64,000 nucleotides of DNA, taken from the NCBI GenBank assembly GCA_030144725.1, contig JASKMD010000021.1, forward strand, positions 4,905,509 to 4,969,508. Reading direction: 5' to 3'. Below the pieces are notes generated by a model. The model ran no database searches. It saw only the letters and a program-made list of their open reading frames with translations, and was not told where the DNA came from. Made by a program: the position numbers and the translations under genes. Shown piece by piece: positions 20,510-55,125 of the stretch (positions within the stretch are counted from its first letter, which is position 1; each line of letters begins with the position of its first letter). This DNA comes from Haematococcus lacustris (lineage: Eukaryota; Chlorophyta; Chlorophyceae; Chlamydomonadales; Haematococcaceae).

Positions 20510-23500
20510 GGCAGTCGGGTGTTCCTAGACATTGATATAGGGGACCCTGCGGAGTATGCTGAACAGCTAGCACAATACACGCGTGCTGGAGAGTACCTGG
20601 CCAGTGTGGGCATGCAGGTGGGTTGCATGGGTCACATGAGCTGCATTTTCAATTATAAACACCTTGACATGGGGACCGATACCAAGGACTGGAGCCTTTG
20701 AACGCCAGCCTCATCCATAGCTGCACCCCCCTGCCTTCTCTGCTGCCCAGTTGCCCAGCAGTGGCTATGCTGAGCCTGATCAAGCCAACAGTCTCTGATC
20801 TAACCGGGTCCAACAGCGTCTGATCTCGATAGGTTTGAATCACGGCTGGCTGGTGTGACTGCGTGGCCTGGCGCTAGCTTTGCTGAGCCTGATCAGGCCG
20901 TGTTCCACGATGCACTCCGTTCCACTGCAGCTGGGACTGCCACAACAAGCGCCTGAGTCGATGGACGAGGAGCAGCAGCAGGCAGGTGATGCAGGCAGCT
21001 AGTGGTCCGTGCACGAGGGGCACCAGGCCTGCCCTCAGCTGCTGGCGCAAGGCGCAAGACAGGTGGCGCCAGGAGCCTACTGCCATCCCTGGGGGCCCAG
21101 CTGCACCGGTTTTCCCTAGTGGAGCTCCCTGTGGAGGGCTGTGGCCACCCTGCCAGCCTGCCTGAAGGGTGTGGCTGCTGCCGCTGCACCCAGCCACCCT
21201 GCCAGCCTGCTTGTCCCACTGGCTTGCCAGCAGCCAGCAGGGGTGGGGGGCCTCTGCCTCAGCCAGCCTGCCAGCCTGCCAGCCTGCCAGCCTGCCAGCC
21301 TGCCAGCCTGCCAGCCTGCTCCCCCCAATGAGAGCGAGAGCCTGAGGGACTGTTTGGTCGGCCAGCCTGACCGCCTGGACCTTAACCACAGCTAGCAGCC
21401 AGCTGTGTAACGGTAGCCAGCAGCTGGTGGTCCAATCAGGAAGGCAGTGCTGAGAAGCTAGCAAGCTGCTAGGAAGCTGGGAAGCTGCTAGGAAGCTAGG
21501 AAGCTGCTGGGTAAAGCCGCACATGTCATTGCAGGGTGGGCTGGGGCGCTGCTGGCTAGCAAGCTTTGAAGGGGCAGTGTCCTGGCCCTGGCTCTGTGGC
21601 CCTGGCCAGCCTTGCCTGCTGCCTGTCCCACCTCCTGGCTGCGGCTGCAGCTGCTGCTCGAGGCGTACAGTGCTGACAGGCAGTGGAGCAGCAAGGGGCC
21701 TGCAGCGTGTATAAAGCCAGTGCCGCTCAGGGCCGGACGGCTGGTCATACAATTGATGGAGGCAGAGGTAGGGTGCCCGGGCTGAGGTGGGAATTGGCAA
21801 GGTTAGAGGGGCTGGCTGAGCTTTTGCTCGCTGGGGTTGGCTGAGCAGGGGCTGGCTGGGCTGCGGCTAGCTGAGCTGTTGCCCCACCCCACCCCACCCC
21901 ACCCCACCCCACCCCACCCCACCCCACCCCACCCCACCCCACCCCACCCCACCCCACCCCACCCCACCCCACCCCACCCCACCCCACCCCACCCCACCCC
22001 ACCCCACCCCACCCCACCCCACCCCACCCCACCCCACCCCACCCCACCCCACCCCACCCCACCCCACCCCACCCCACCCCACCCCACCCCACCCCACCCC
22101 ACCCCACCCCACCCCACCCCACCCCACCCCACCCCACCCCACCCCACCCCACCCCACCCCACCCCACCCCACCCCACCCCACCCCACCCCACCCCACCCC
22201 ACCCCACCCCACCCCACCCCACCCCACCCCACCCCACCCCACCCCACCCCACCCCACCCCACCCTGCTGAACCCTTGTTGCTGCGCAGTGCCCACGCACC
22301 TGCGCCAACTTCAAAGCCCTGGCCACGGGCGAGAAGGGGGTGGGCAAGGCATCCAAGAAGCCGCTGCACTACAAGGGCAACCGCATCCACCGCATCGTCA
22401 AGTCCTTCTGCGCCCAAGGGGGGGACATAGTCAGAGGTGGGGCCAGCAGCGGATGGGCAGGGTGGGTCAGGGCGAGGGGGGTGGGCGGCAGGGCCAGGCA
22501 GCCCAGCAGGCAGCAGGCAGGCAGCAGCTTGCGATTGACGGCAAGGCAGTTCTAGCCGAGGCGAGGCGGTGCTGGGGGCTGAGGTATTGGGGGCTTGAGG
22601 CGTGCCTTACATCTAGGGCTGGGGTGTGCTGCAAGCGCTGCCACTAGGGACTGTCAGCGTGGTTCCACACTCCCAGCCTAGCCAAGAAAGTGCAGTGGGG
22701 CAGCAGGGCGGGGCAGCAGGGCGGGGCAGCAGGGCGGGGCAGCAGGGCGGGGCAGCAGGGCGGGGCAGCAGGGCGGGGCAGCAGGGCGGGGCAGCAGGGC
22801 GGGGCAGCAGGGCGGGGCAGCAGGGCGGGGCAGCAGGGCGGGGCAGCAGGGCGGGGCAGCAGGGCGGGGCAGCAGGGCGGGGCAGCAGGGCGGGGCAGCA
22901 GGGCGGGGCAGCAGGGCGGGGCAGTAGGGCGGGGCAGTAGGGCGGGGCAGTAGGAATGGGCAGCGGGTGAAAGGAATGAGCTATGCTTGTTTGGTAGTCT
23001 GTACACGAGAGCAGGGAAGCGTAGAGCACACTACTGGTCGACTCATTGACATGACATGACATGCCACAGCTATAGTGGCCACTGCTTATGTGGCTGTGTG
23101 GCAGTTTTTCCAGTTTCAAAGGCATTGGATGCTAGACATTGATTGCATCCAACAGCTTATGTGGCTGTTTTCCCCCAGTTTCAAAGGCATTGGGTGTTAG
23201 ACATTGATCAATACAACAGCCTGGGGAGCAGTGATGCTCTTGTGGCCGCGTGATGCTCATGTGGCTGTGTTGCCCAGTATATGTCAGAGCTACCAGATGC
23301 CAGGCCTTGTTTGCTACAACAGCCTAGCAGGACCCAGCGGCCTTTGCTCTTGTGGCTGTGTTTATCAGTTTCAGGGACATCGGGCGTCAGACATAGATGG
23401 ATGCAACACCCCGGGAGGGCGCAGCTCGTGTCCCACACAAGTGTGACCAGGGGCTGCCCCTAGACAGTGCGAGACCATGATGTCATGGCCTGTAGGGGAT

Positions 23501-24336
23501 GGCAGCGGCGGTGACAGCATCTATGGCGGGGTGTTCAACGACGAGAAGAAGGGTCTGGGGATGAAGCACGACCGGCTGGGCGTGGTGGCCATGGCCAACT
23601 CGGGCAAGAACAGCAACACCAGCCAGTTTTTCATTACCTTGGGGCCAGCACCTCAATGTGATGGTGAGCCCGGCTCTGCCTACTCACGCTGTGCCTGCCC
23701 ACCCAGTGCCTCACTCTGTGCCTGCCCACCCACCCGCCCACCAGCCTGCCCACCTGCCCCGCCCACCCGACGCACCCACTTGCCCGCCTGCCCGTTCACC
23801 CGCCTGCCCACCCGCCTGCTCGCCCACCTACCTGCCCACTGCCCCAAGAGTACCAAAGGAGCGGTCAGGAGGTGGTGTCGACACCACACCACAACGCTCA
23901 ACCTTCTTTGATGGCCTCCCATACCCCCCGCTGCACTTGTGGCATGCGCAGGAAAGCATGTGGTGTTTGGCATGGTGGTGGAGGGCATGGAGGTGTTACA
24001 CCGTCTTAGTAAGTCGGCCTTGGCAGCGGCTGGGCACTGCCGCCTTTGCTGCTCTTCGTGGCATCTGCCCCCCTGCCCCCCTGATCCTTCAGCTGGTCTA
24101 GCCCCTTATCATGCCCCTCGTCCCTGCCCTGCCCCTGACTGTGGCCTTTGCATCCAACCCCTCACCCCTGACCCTGGCCCTATGTGTCATGGTGGGGGAC
24201 TGCACCCCTACCCTGCCTCGCCTAGGCTATGCGCACCCACTCAGATCATGTCAGTGTGGCTGCAGACGAGGAGGCGGCCTCCGAAGATGGCACACCCAGA
24301 GTGGTTGTGACAGTGGCGGATTGCGGGCTGTGCTGA
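20510..24336 (+). CDS. Divergent-loop cyclophilin (peptidyl-prolyl cis-trans isomerase)
   Basis: Exons: 20510-20617 ([10 protein letters not shown], then an inserted helix [20 protein letters not shown]), 21706-21767 ([15 protein letters not shown]), 22289-22436 ([19 protein letters not shown]...), 23496-23663 ([16 protein letters not shown]...[16 protein letters not shown]), 23952-24008 ([19 protein letters not shown]) and 24245-24336 (ending [16 protein letters not shown]). The joins from 21767 onward keep frame. At least one 5' exon and one exon between 20617 and 21706 are missing. By comparison with human CypA, the active-site Arg55 (HRI), Phe60, Gln63, Gln111, Phe113 and His126 are kept; Met61 is Cys and Trp121 is Gln (APQCDGKHVVFG), which would weaken cyclosporin binding. 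The extra KASKKPLH after GEKGVG is the divergent loop of plant-type cyclophilins. Role: proline isomerisation in protein folding; no signal peptide can be judged. Confidence 0.85.
21260..21318 (+). repeat. (CCAGCCTG)n octamer repeat
   Basis: About seven consecutive CCAGCCTG units in a cyclophilin-gene intron, with scattered further copies just upstream (21155-21215). Confidence 0.85.
21882..22264 (+). repeat. (CCCCA)n pentanucleotide microsatellite in cyclophilin intron
   Basis: About 76 uninterrupted CCCCA units between the exons ending at 21767 and starting at 22289. Confidence 0.95.
22697..22955 (+). repeat. 13-bp minisatellite (GGGGCAGCAGGGC)n in cyclophilin intron
   Basis: About 20 copies of GGGGCAGCAGGGC, the last few carrying CAGTAG instead of CAGCAG. 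Confidence 0.95.
23040..23400 (+). repeat. Imperfect ~80-bp repeats in cyclophilin intron
   Basis: Phrases CTTATGTGGCTGT, CAGTTTCAAAGGCATTGG and TAGACATTGAT recur around 23083-23140, 23155-23208 and, more diverged, 23340-23400. They look like degenerate tandem duplication inside the intron. Confidence 0.5.
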
Positions 24337-24866
24337 TCTCCTGTTGTTTGGCCTGTGGCACCAAGGCCACACACATGATGATGATATGGGCTAAAGTGGC
24401 CAGTGTCGACTGCCATGCAGGAGAAACTCCCACCTCCATGCTCATGCAACGATGGTGGTTGTGACTGGCCAATCCCCGGTCAAACCAGCCATAGTTCCTA
24501 CCCTTAGGCTCCCAGGGCCGGGATTTCTATCGCCGGAGTTTTCGTTTGGCATCATGGATCAAGGACAATTGGTTCATTACCAGGATGACACCCTTAAGCT
24601 CCAAAGGCCAGGGATTTTCCAGGGCTGTCATCATGGCTGGAGAGCCTACGGCCCACTCGGTTATAAACAACCTATGTATGATCATGCATGTCATATTCCA
24701 GCCGGATATTCCAGCAAGACTCCAAGCCACACACAGACTCCAAGACCCCAAGACTCCAAGCCACAAACGATTGTCAACGTTAGGGTAGGGCGACAACGCT
24801 AACTCCTTTGGCAATCAAGGGATACGGAGTGTGGGTGCCGGCTTGTTGGCAGTGGCCGCGTGCCAG
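24337..24866. other. Downstream of cyclophilin, no supported gene
   Basis: Should contain the 3' untranslated region of the cyclophilin gene. Two similar phrases (GGCTCCCAGGGCCGGGATTT at 24508 and AGCTCCAAAGGCCAGGGATT at 24597) suggest an old duplication. No domain is found. Confidence 0.3.
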
Positions 24867-24867
24867 G

Positions 24868-25056
24868 CGGGTCCTCATCTCAGCATGTGGTTTACATTTT
24901 GCAGCTGGATGGTGATGACAAGCTATCTTGCGGGTCCTCATCTCAGCATGTGGCTTACATTTTGCAGCTGGATGGTGATGACAAGCTATCTTGCGGGTCC
25001 TCATCTCAGCATGTGGTTACATTTTGCAGCTGGATGGTGATGACAAGCTATCTTGC
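24868..25056 (+). repeat. 63-bp tandem repeat, three copies
   Basis: The unit starts CGGGTCCTCATCTCAGCATG and ends GATGACAAGCTATCTTG. It repeats at 24868, 24931 and 24994; the third copy is one base shorter. Confidence 0.95.
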
Positions 25057-25130
25057 CCAGTGAGGGTTGAGCGAGCGACATTTGTGACCTGTCCAAACCC
25101 TACAGTGTTCACCAATTGTCGCATGCCGCG

Positions 25131-25156
25131 TTTAAACTAGCGCAGGGCGGAAGTCA
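25131..25156 (+). repeat. 26-bp direct repeat flanking a coiled-coil family copy, left
   Basis: TTTAAACTAGCGCAGGGCGG plus AAGTCA is identical to 27574-27599. The two lie either side of the copy at 25580-26720. Confidence 0.8.
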
Positions 25157-25579
25157 GGCGCCCCCAACATTCAAAAAATGGCAGTAAACCGACCCCTGGT
25201 AGTAGGATGGCTGTAACTCTGCACTCGCTGCGCCAAATTTAATGCTAGCTGGCTCAGTATGTAGCCAACCCAGCCAGCTACCTTTCACCTATCCAGAATA
25301 ATTATCCAGTTAGTAGGCCGTGCACAGCAAAGCATCAAAGTTAGTACTTCAAATTTGAGCCGGTTCGGGGCATGCAGTCATCGCTGCGACCACCCGCGCC
25401 GCTTAGGTTGCTCTACACGAGCATGCGCATCGGCAGATGCAGTCGGATCGGAAAACGGTTGCGGGAATGTGGCTCGAAGGCGGTTGGCAGGTGGTTGGGG
25501 GAGGTGGCCGGTACAGCCTTTGTTGCGCACTTTACAACCTGAGTTGGCGCTGGGGGGCTGTCTAACTAAGTCTCGTGGA

Positions 25580-26720
25580 TCACCCCTTGCGCTTTGCAGC
25601 TGTCTTGGGCAGCCCCTCAGAAGGTGTGGTACGCTTGCGTAGCGTGAAGCCAGGAGCCGGCGTTGCTGCACCTAGCTCACTACCTTGAGCCGGAGCAGCC
25701 TGCCCTTGGGTGGCGATTGCAGCTAGAGCCAGCTGATACATGTGCCGTAAATCAGGTGATGCAATAGGCCCCTGAGGCGACGCAATGGGGGGTGCCAGCA
25801 TCTGCCCCTCTAGGGCTGTGCCCCACGAGCTCCGGCCCTGCTGCTGGGGTGGCTGATGTGGGGGGGGCTGTGGGGGCAGGGGGGGTTGTGGAGGCGGCAC
25901 ACCTGGCACCTGGCGGCAAACTTGGCTGCACCCTGCTGCCGCTGCTGCTGCTGCCACCCGCTGCTGGCTTGCATGGTCCCCCACATTCACCACAACCCCC
26001 CCTACACAGCAAGCAGCTGCTGTGGCTTTGCGTGCGGCTCTGGCTGGTGCACTGGCTGAGGCTGCAGCCACCTCCTCCAGCCGCACCGCAGTGCGAAGCT
26101 TAGGCATCTGTAGCGTGAAGTCATGCACATCAACGCTGTTGAGGGTGGTCCTCAGCGTGTGCAGGGACATGTGCTCCAGCAGCGCAGGCAGCTCCATGAA
26201 GCGACCAGCTCCATGCTTCAGCAGCTGTAGCAAGGACTCCACCGGGGCATTGGAGGTGGGACATGCCAGAAAGTACACCTCGAGGTGGAGGCGCAACCTG
26301 GTGCCGCATCAGGATGTTCATTAGCTGCCGCTGATGCCGGGTGAGCCGGGGGCCGCTTACACGGCAGCGGCGGACGTTGCGTAGCGCAAGGGACAGCCGG
26401 CGCTTGTCTTGCTGCAGCATCTGGATTGCATGGGTGCGCTCCTCAGCCAGCTGCTCCAATGACTCATTCTCACCCTGCACCTCTTGGTGTGCTGCCTGCA
26501 GCTGCTCCATGTCTGCCTGCAGCAGCTGATAATCTGCCACCGCATCACCGAGCTGCTGGTGGAGCTGCTCAACCTGTGCCCGCAATTTCATGGCCTCCAC
26601 CTGTGCCTTCTTCTTCTGAGCTTTTAAGCCATTGGGGCAACACTTAAATCCTGCCTTGGGTGAGGCATTCAGCTCTTGCAGGTGTTGGCGCTTCTTCTTG
26701 CTAAGCCTCTTACCCCTCAT
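25580..26720 (-). CDS. Coiled-coil repeat-family protein, copy 1 (unrecognised)
   Basis: The minus frame starts at ATG 26720 with MRGKRLSKKKRQHLQELNAS, a basic start. A signature AGFKCCPNGLKAQ follows, then about 80 residues of Gln/Leu/Glu-rich coiled coil (LQADMEQLQAAHQEVQGENE). Around 26296 the frame shifts by one or an intron is removed (donor CAG|GTTGCG, acceptor TTGCTACAG would join in phase). The second part reads LLKHGAGRFMELPALLEHMS, then a SAP-like LHTLRTTLNSVDVHDFTLQM, then GVVVNVGDHASQQRV and a Pro/Gln tail ending TPSEGLPKTAAKRKG and a stop at 25580; the basic end could be a nuclear signal. Copies 2 (28173-29489) and 3 (60232-60408) share the signature. It is probably a mobile-element protein; no transposase motif is seen. 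Confidence 0.45.
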
Positions 26721-26739
26721 GGTGGTGCCTAGGGCTGGG

Positions 26740-27180
26740 AGGGGGCGGGGGAGGGGAAGGGGAGCAGGCAGCGAGCAAGGGAGCGGATGGGAAGGCTGGG
26801 AGGGGTTGGGATTGGAGGGGGTGGGCTGGGAGTGGTTGGGCTGGGAGGGGGTGGACAGGGCGGGGTTGGGCTGGGAGGGGTGGGCTGGGAGGGGGTGGGC
26901 AGGCTTGATGAGGTGGGCTCCTGCAATGATGGGTGGAGGGGGGGCGGGCATGCTGGGTCGTTGCATGCCGTGGCCTTGAACCTGCCTGGTGAACATGATG
27001 TAACTTTGAAAGTGTTAAACTGATTGAGGCCTGGGCTGTTTGATGTGCAATTTGTTTCAATAGATGGGCCAATGGGTCAAGAACAAGGTCTTTGTATCGA
27101 TTTCCCTATAGGTGCAACGGGTGCAACACAGTGGTGGACACAGTGGAGGAGGGGGGGGTGTAAGCCGGTGATACCTTAGT
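26740..27180. other. Pyrimidine-rich (minus strand) tract and intergenic sequence
   Basis: 26740-26925 is a G-rich plus-strand, C/T-rich minus-strand low-complexity tract directly upstream of copy 1. Similar pyrimidine tracts precede the starts of copies 2 and 3. The rest shows no supported gene. Confidence 0.4.
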
Positions 27181-27480
27181 GTGCGCCGACCGAAATGATG
27201 TATTCGGCGGAAGCGAATACAACCAGATGTTTTAGTTGCCCCGTCCAGGTGCCCTGCACGCCCGGCAGGCATCGCGTTGGGTGTCGGCCGGACATTCCAT
27301 TTGTGCACAACCAGCTTACTACGCTAGGTAGATGGGGTCACAGCGATGTGGCTCACCGTGCCAAGGAGACCCGTCTCGCCGATGTGATTTGTTCGCGGGC
27401 ACATGTGGCAGTACGCGAGCAAAGACTCCAATGGCTAGCGCTGATGGTCAGATAACGCGAACTAAACCTCCGATGCCAAT
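27180..27480. other. Intergenic stretch, no supported gene
   Basis: Open frames on both strands (for example plus 27195-27455) carry no recognisable motif. It is probably part of the mobile element that ends in repeat copy B. Confidence 0.25.
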
Positions 27481-27560
27481 GTGATAAACGCTATCGAGAA
27501 CGGTGCAGTATTGAGGAAGTAATCGCATGCATATCACCAACCCCATGTTGGGAGGCGCCT
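27481..27560 (-). repeat. Dispersed repeat family, copy B (inverted)
   Basis: Reverse complement of the block at 7134-7211: GTGATAAACGCTATCGAGAA at one end and CACCAACCCCATGTTGGGA at the other. Confidence 0.7.
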
Positions 27561-27573
27561 GAGCGGAAGTCGA

Positions 27574-27599
27574 TTTAAACTAGCGCAGGGCGGAAGTCA
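27574..27599 (+). repeat. 26-bp direct repeat flanking a coiled-coil family copy, right
   Basis: Identical to 25131-25156, same orientation, 2.4 kb apart. Immediately left of it is the inverted dispersed repeat copy B. Confidence 0.8.
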
Positions 27600-27619
27600 C
27601 CCTTCATCTTCCAAACAAG

Positions 27620-27802
27620 TTAAAGGAGAAGATAGCATTCCTCGATGTGCTTTCGTGCCAAGCCGTTACCCTCCATGCTGAAGCGTGGACTCAGGCGTTC
27701 CCAACTACCTGAAAACCACCCCCCTGTGATAGGAAGTCCGTATCTCCGCAGCCACTCAGTCAGAAATATATGTAAACAGTGCTTTAAACAGAGGAGACTC
27801 AT
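27620..27802 (-). CDS. Short unrecognised open frame
   Basis: The minus frame reads CLKHCLHIFLTEWLRRYGLP then ITGGWFSGSWERLSPRFSME. It is protein-like but has no identifiable family. It lies between the two coiled-coil family copies and may be part of the same element. Confidence 0.2.
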   Translation of the reverse strand: MSLLCLKHCLHIFLTEWLRRYGLPITGGWFSGSWERLSPRFSMEGNGLARKHIEECYLLL

Positions 27803-28172
27803 AGCTACGAGATGGCCGACGCAGCAAAAACTATCTCGCTCTCAGCGGTGCTCAGTGCCTGCCCAAAGATCGACATTTCAATTCATGCGATTTTGCCTCA
27901 TGCGAGGCGCGCCACACTAGCACGCTTCGCCACACCGTTGTTGCTGGCACCTGCAACGCGCAGCATCAGTCGGAACATGTTTTGCTTTTGGCATGTGGAC
28001 GCGACGACGGCAGTCGTGACGACTGGATACCACTATTAGCTTTGGGAGCTGCTGCTGGCGCTGGTGCATTACCGGCTGCTCTACTACGCTTAACAAGGTG
28101 CTAGGTGCAGTACGTGGTGTTGTCTCACCTTGCTTTGCTGCCCTCGACTTATTAGGTGCAGGTGCCTCACGC

Positions 28173-29489
28173 TTACGTGACGTGCTTGCCGCTGCCAGCT
28201 GTTGCTGCCGCTGAGGGGGTGCACCAGCAGGCAGCGGTGCTTGCATGTGTCAGCTGCTGCTGAGGGGGCGCAGTTGCGGCAAGCTTTCCACGGATGTGGG
28301 TGCACACGTGGCTCTGTAGCTTGGGTACCCTCCAGCTCGTGTGTACCTCCTGCTTGTGAAACTGGAGGTATGACTGAAGCTGCTTTCCTGTCATCTTCAT
28401 TGCCTCCTCGACAGTTGTGTGGCCAAAATCACGCCCCCCAAAGGCAAGGGCATGGGCCGCTGCAAGCCGCTCTTGGCACGCATGGTCACCCACATTAAGC
28501 ACAACCCTCAGCCCTTCAGCCCCCCCCTTCAGCCCCCCCCCTCAGCCCCCCCCTCCCACCCCCTCCCACTCCCTCAGCCCCCCCTCAGGCCCCCCCTCAG
28601 CCCCCCCCTCCCACCCCCCACCACCCCTACCCCCTTCCACCCCCCTCCACTCTCTCCCAGCCCCTTCCCACCCACGCCACCCTGCCTTCCCCTTTGCATC
28701 TTACCAAGGGTCTTGCGCTGCATGTAGGTGGACACGATGTGGAATTCACGCCCAACTGTGGATGTCTTGCTGGGCCGGTGTGGGTTGGGGAGGACGCACT
28801 GCTCAGAGACGAAGAATTGCCGGCACTTGGAGAGGGCACGGCGGCTGACACCGGTCTCTAGATGCCACATGACGGTGCTCAAGCAGTGGTGAGCATTATA
28901 GGGTGCAGTCCTGGCTGCTGGCCTCCCCACAAGGCCCTCTTGAGTTGAAATGAAGATGTCTGTTGGTGAGGGTGCGAGGCCGGCTGGGCTGAGCTGCTCC
29001 GCCATGCTGCCCATGGGCCGGCCATGGCCATCCAGCCTTCCGTAGCCAGCCTCCGCACACCGCCTCAACACCTCCACTGACTCCAAAACCAGCAGCTGCT
29101 GCCTCTGCTTGATGGTGAGTGGGGAGTAGTGGGGGCGGCATTTGTGCCGGTAGATATGCACCTGACCCTGGAGGCAGCGTCGAGCACCCCGTAGGGAGTG
29201 GTTAGTAGCTGCCGCTTCGGATGCCACCTGCTGCAAAGCCGTATGCTTATCCTGCAAGCATTGGTGTGCTGCCTGCAGGTCGTCTAGATCGCCCTGCAAC
29301 CCATCCACGGTGCCCATTAGTAACTGCTCCACATCCCGCAGCCGGTGCACCTCAGCCTGCAGGTCACGGTTTGTCGTTTGTGCCCTACAAGCTGCAGCCT
29401 TGATGTTGTTAGGGCAATGCAGATAGCCAGCGCTTGGCGAGTTGTTTAGTGCATTGAGATGGGCACTTGCTTAATCTCTTCTTCTTCAT
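28173..29489 (-). pseudogene. Coiled-coil repeat-family protein, copy 2, early frameshift
   Basis: ATG at 29489 opens MKKKRLSK, matching MRGKRLSK of copy 1, but one extra base follows. The original frame then reads AHLNALNNSPSAGYLHCPNN and IKAAACRAQTTNRDLQAEVH, a coiled coil (LQGDLDDLQAAHQCLQDKHT), and then VHIYRHKCRPHYSPLTIKQR. A block WHLETGVSRRALSKCRQFFV...TVGREFHIVSTYMQRKTLG ends at a donor-like G|GTAAGA (about 28700). After a C-rich stretch the sequence resumes with VVLNVGDHACQERLAAAHAL, FGGRDF and a SAP-like TGKQLQSYLQFHKQEVHTSW, then a Gln/Lys-rich tail. Either a short 5' intron repairs the shift or this copy is dead. The order differs from copy 1: the NVGDHA motif precedes the SAP-like part here. 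Confidence 0.45.
28505..28690 (+). repeat. CCCCCCCTCAGC low-complexity tract in copy 2
   Basis: A run of CAGCCCCCCC-like units inside the likely intron between the two conserved blocks of copy 2. Confidence 0.8.
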
Positions 29490-29692
29490 GGTTAGGGATT
29501 GAGAGGGGTGGGGTGAGTGGCTGAGCGGGGCTACGGGCTTGTAAGGGGTCAATCTTTTCACATACAAACCCGATTCTTGAGTTGCATAGTACCACGGACG
29601 CGTTAGTGAGTATGCTATAAAAAATCTGTGTGAGGTTAGGCTGTTTGTTCAATGGTCCAAAACATAAAGCGGATCATAGCTGGAGGGGGTGA

Positions 29693-30092
29693 CTAGTCCC
29701 TACTGTGCCGCCCACCATTACAGCGATACAGCGCTGCCACACACAGTTTCGAGTTTCTTCACATCCTCGCCAAGCGGCCTGCACCATCTGGAAGCGCGCG
29801 CAGCCATGTTTGCCGGACTTCGGTGGTGTGCGCCACCGACATGTCGTGCATCGCTAACGGATAGGCAAGGACGTAGCTTACCAGTGTAGCTAACCACGGT
29901 CTGTGCTTGGGACACATCCGGGGTCACATGTGTCTGCCCGCTTCGAAAGACTCCGTTTGCGATCCCAGTCTTACATCATACGCGCCATATCACATTGCAG
30001 CAGACGCAGCAAACGTTACATCAAATGATGGAGTCGATGGGCTCCACTTGCATGAAGATTACCAACCCCATGTTGGGAACGCCTGACGTGGA
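29693..30092 (-). repeat. Dispersed element, copy C (inverted relative to 57171-57560)
   Basis: Reads, in reverse complement, nearly the same 390 bases as 57171-57560: CCCAACATGGGGTTGGTAAT, CATCATTTGATGTAACGTTT, CCCCGGATGTGTCCCA, GCTATCCGTTAGCGATGCAC and GTTTGCCGGACTTCGGTGG blocks. Identity is roughly 85% by eye. It is a dispersed, probably non-autonomous transposable element downstream of POLQ. Confidence 0.8.
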
Positions 30093-30592
30093 CTTACCCT
30101 GCCTGACGCACGGACATTGCTGACCAGCTTGCATCCACACTCCGTACACCATGACTCCCAATGGTGTCAATGTCATCGTCAGAGTCGTTACCACCATGAT
30201 GTGGCGCTTACTAATATGCGTTGCTGCAATGCACAACTTGGTGCATGTGTCCCCAATGACATGCGGGGCACCGTGCAGTGAAAGGGCGCGCATCAGAAGC
30301 GCTTGAGATCTCACCCAAACCATCTTCATATGTACATGTGACTTGTGTGTGGTAAGACCTAGCATGTGTGTGAGCAAGCTTTGAACCCTGCGGCCCCCGC
30401 CCTCACGCTCTTTCCGCACCCCTTTTTACTCTGCCCTGCCTCTGCCCCCTTCGGGATTGCAATCCTGAACTTCATCCTCAAAGGTCTCACATCCGCTCTG
30501 ACCCGCGCCACATCGCACACCACCCAACGTCCCATGGCGTAGCTCCAGACTCCGGCTACCTCATTTGTTAACGATTTGTCCCGGGGCCCGGG
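30093..30592. other. Downstream of POLQ, no supported gene
   Basis: Likely 3' untranslated/intergenic sequence of POLQ. A minus frame (30021-30419) runs into repeat copy C, producing GVPNMGLVIFMQ; it is repeat-derived. Confidence 0.35.
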
Positions 30593-54922
<24,330 letters not shown>

Positions 54923-55125
54923 CTTAGCGGGGATGGCCTCACGGGTCCAGCTCCACGCACCACCTTACCTGTTCTCCGCATCAAATCTGTTTGCCCGTCG
55001 TGCTGCGGTAGATCCAAGGCCCACATCTCAGTGTGCAAGCGTCCCCTAGAGCGGACAAGGTCCCATGTTAGCGCTTGCACGACACCATTATAACGTCACC
55101 ATCATGGTTCCTTAGCCCTCAATTA
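54923..55125. promoter_or_regulatory. Upstream region of POLQ
   Basis: About 200 bases between the POLQ start and a transposon relic. No TATA box or clear regulatory motif is evident by eye. Confidence 0.25.

Noticed and set aside
20874..21800. Minus-strand ORF of 308 aa over the cyclophilin introns
   Set aside because: Composition is driven by CCAGCCTG repeats, and it is antisense to a recognised cyclophilin exon at 21706-21767. No domain.
21745..22430. ORFs of VGWGG or PTPPH repeats
   Set aside because: They come from the (CCCCA)n repeat in a cyclophilin intron.
22690..22953. Regular 13-bp repeats as a possible CRISPR array
   Set aside because: The units are contiguous with no unique spacers, and the host is eukaryotic. 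It is a minisatellite.
24868..25056. Three 63-bp repeats as a CRISPR or regulatory iteron array
   Set aside because: No spacers and no cas-like neighbours. The copies abut head to tail.
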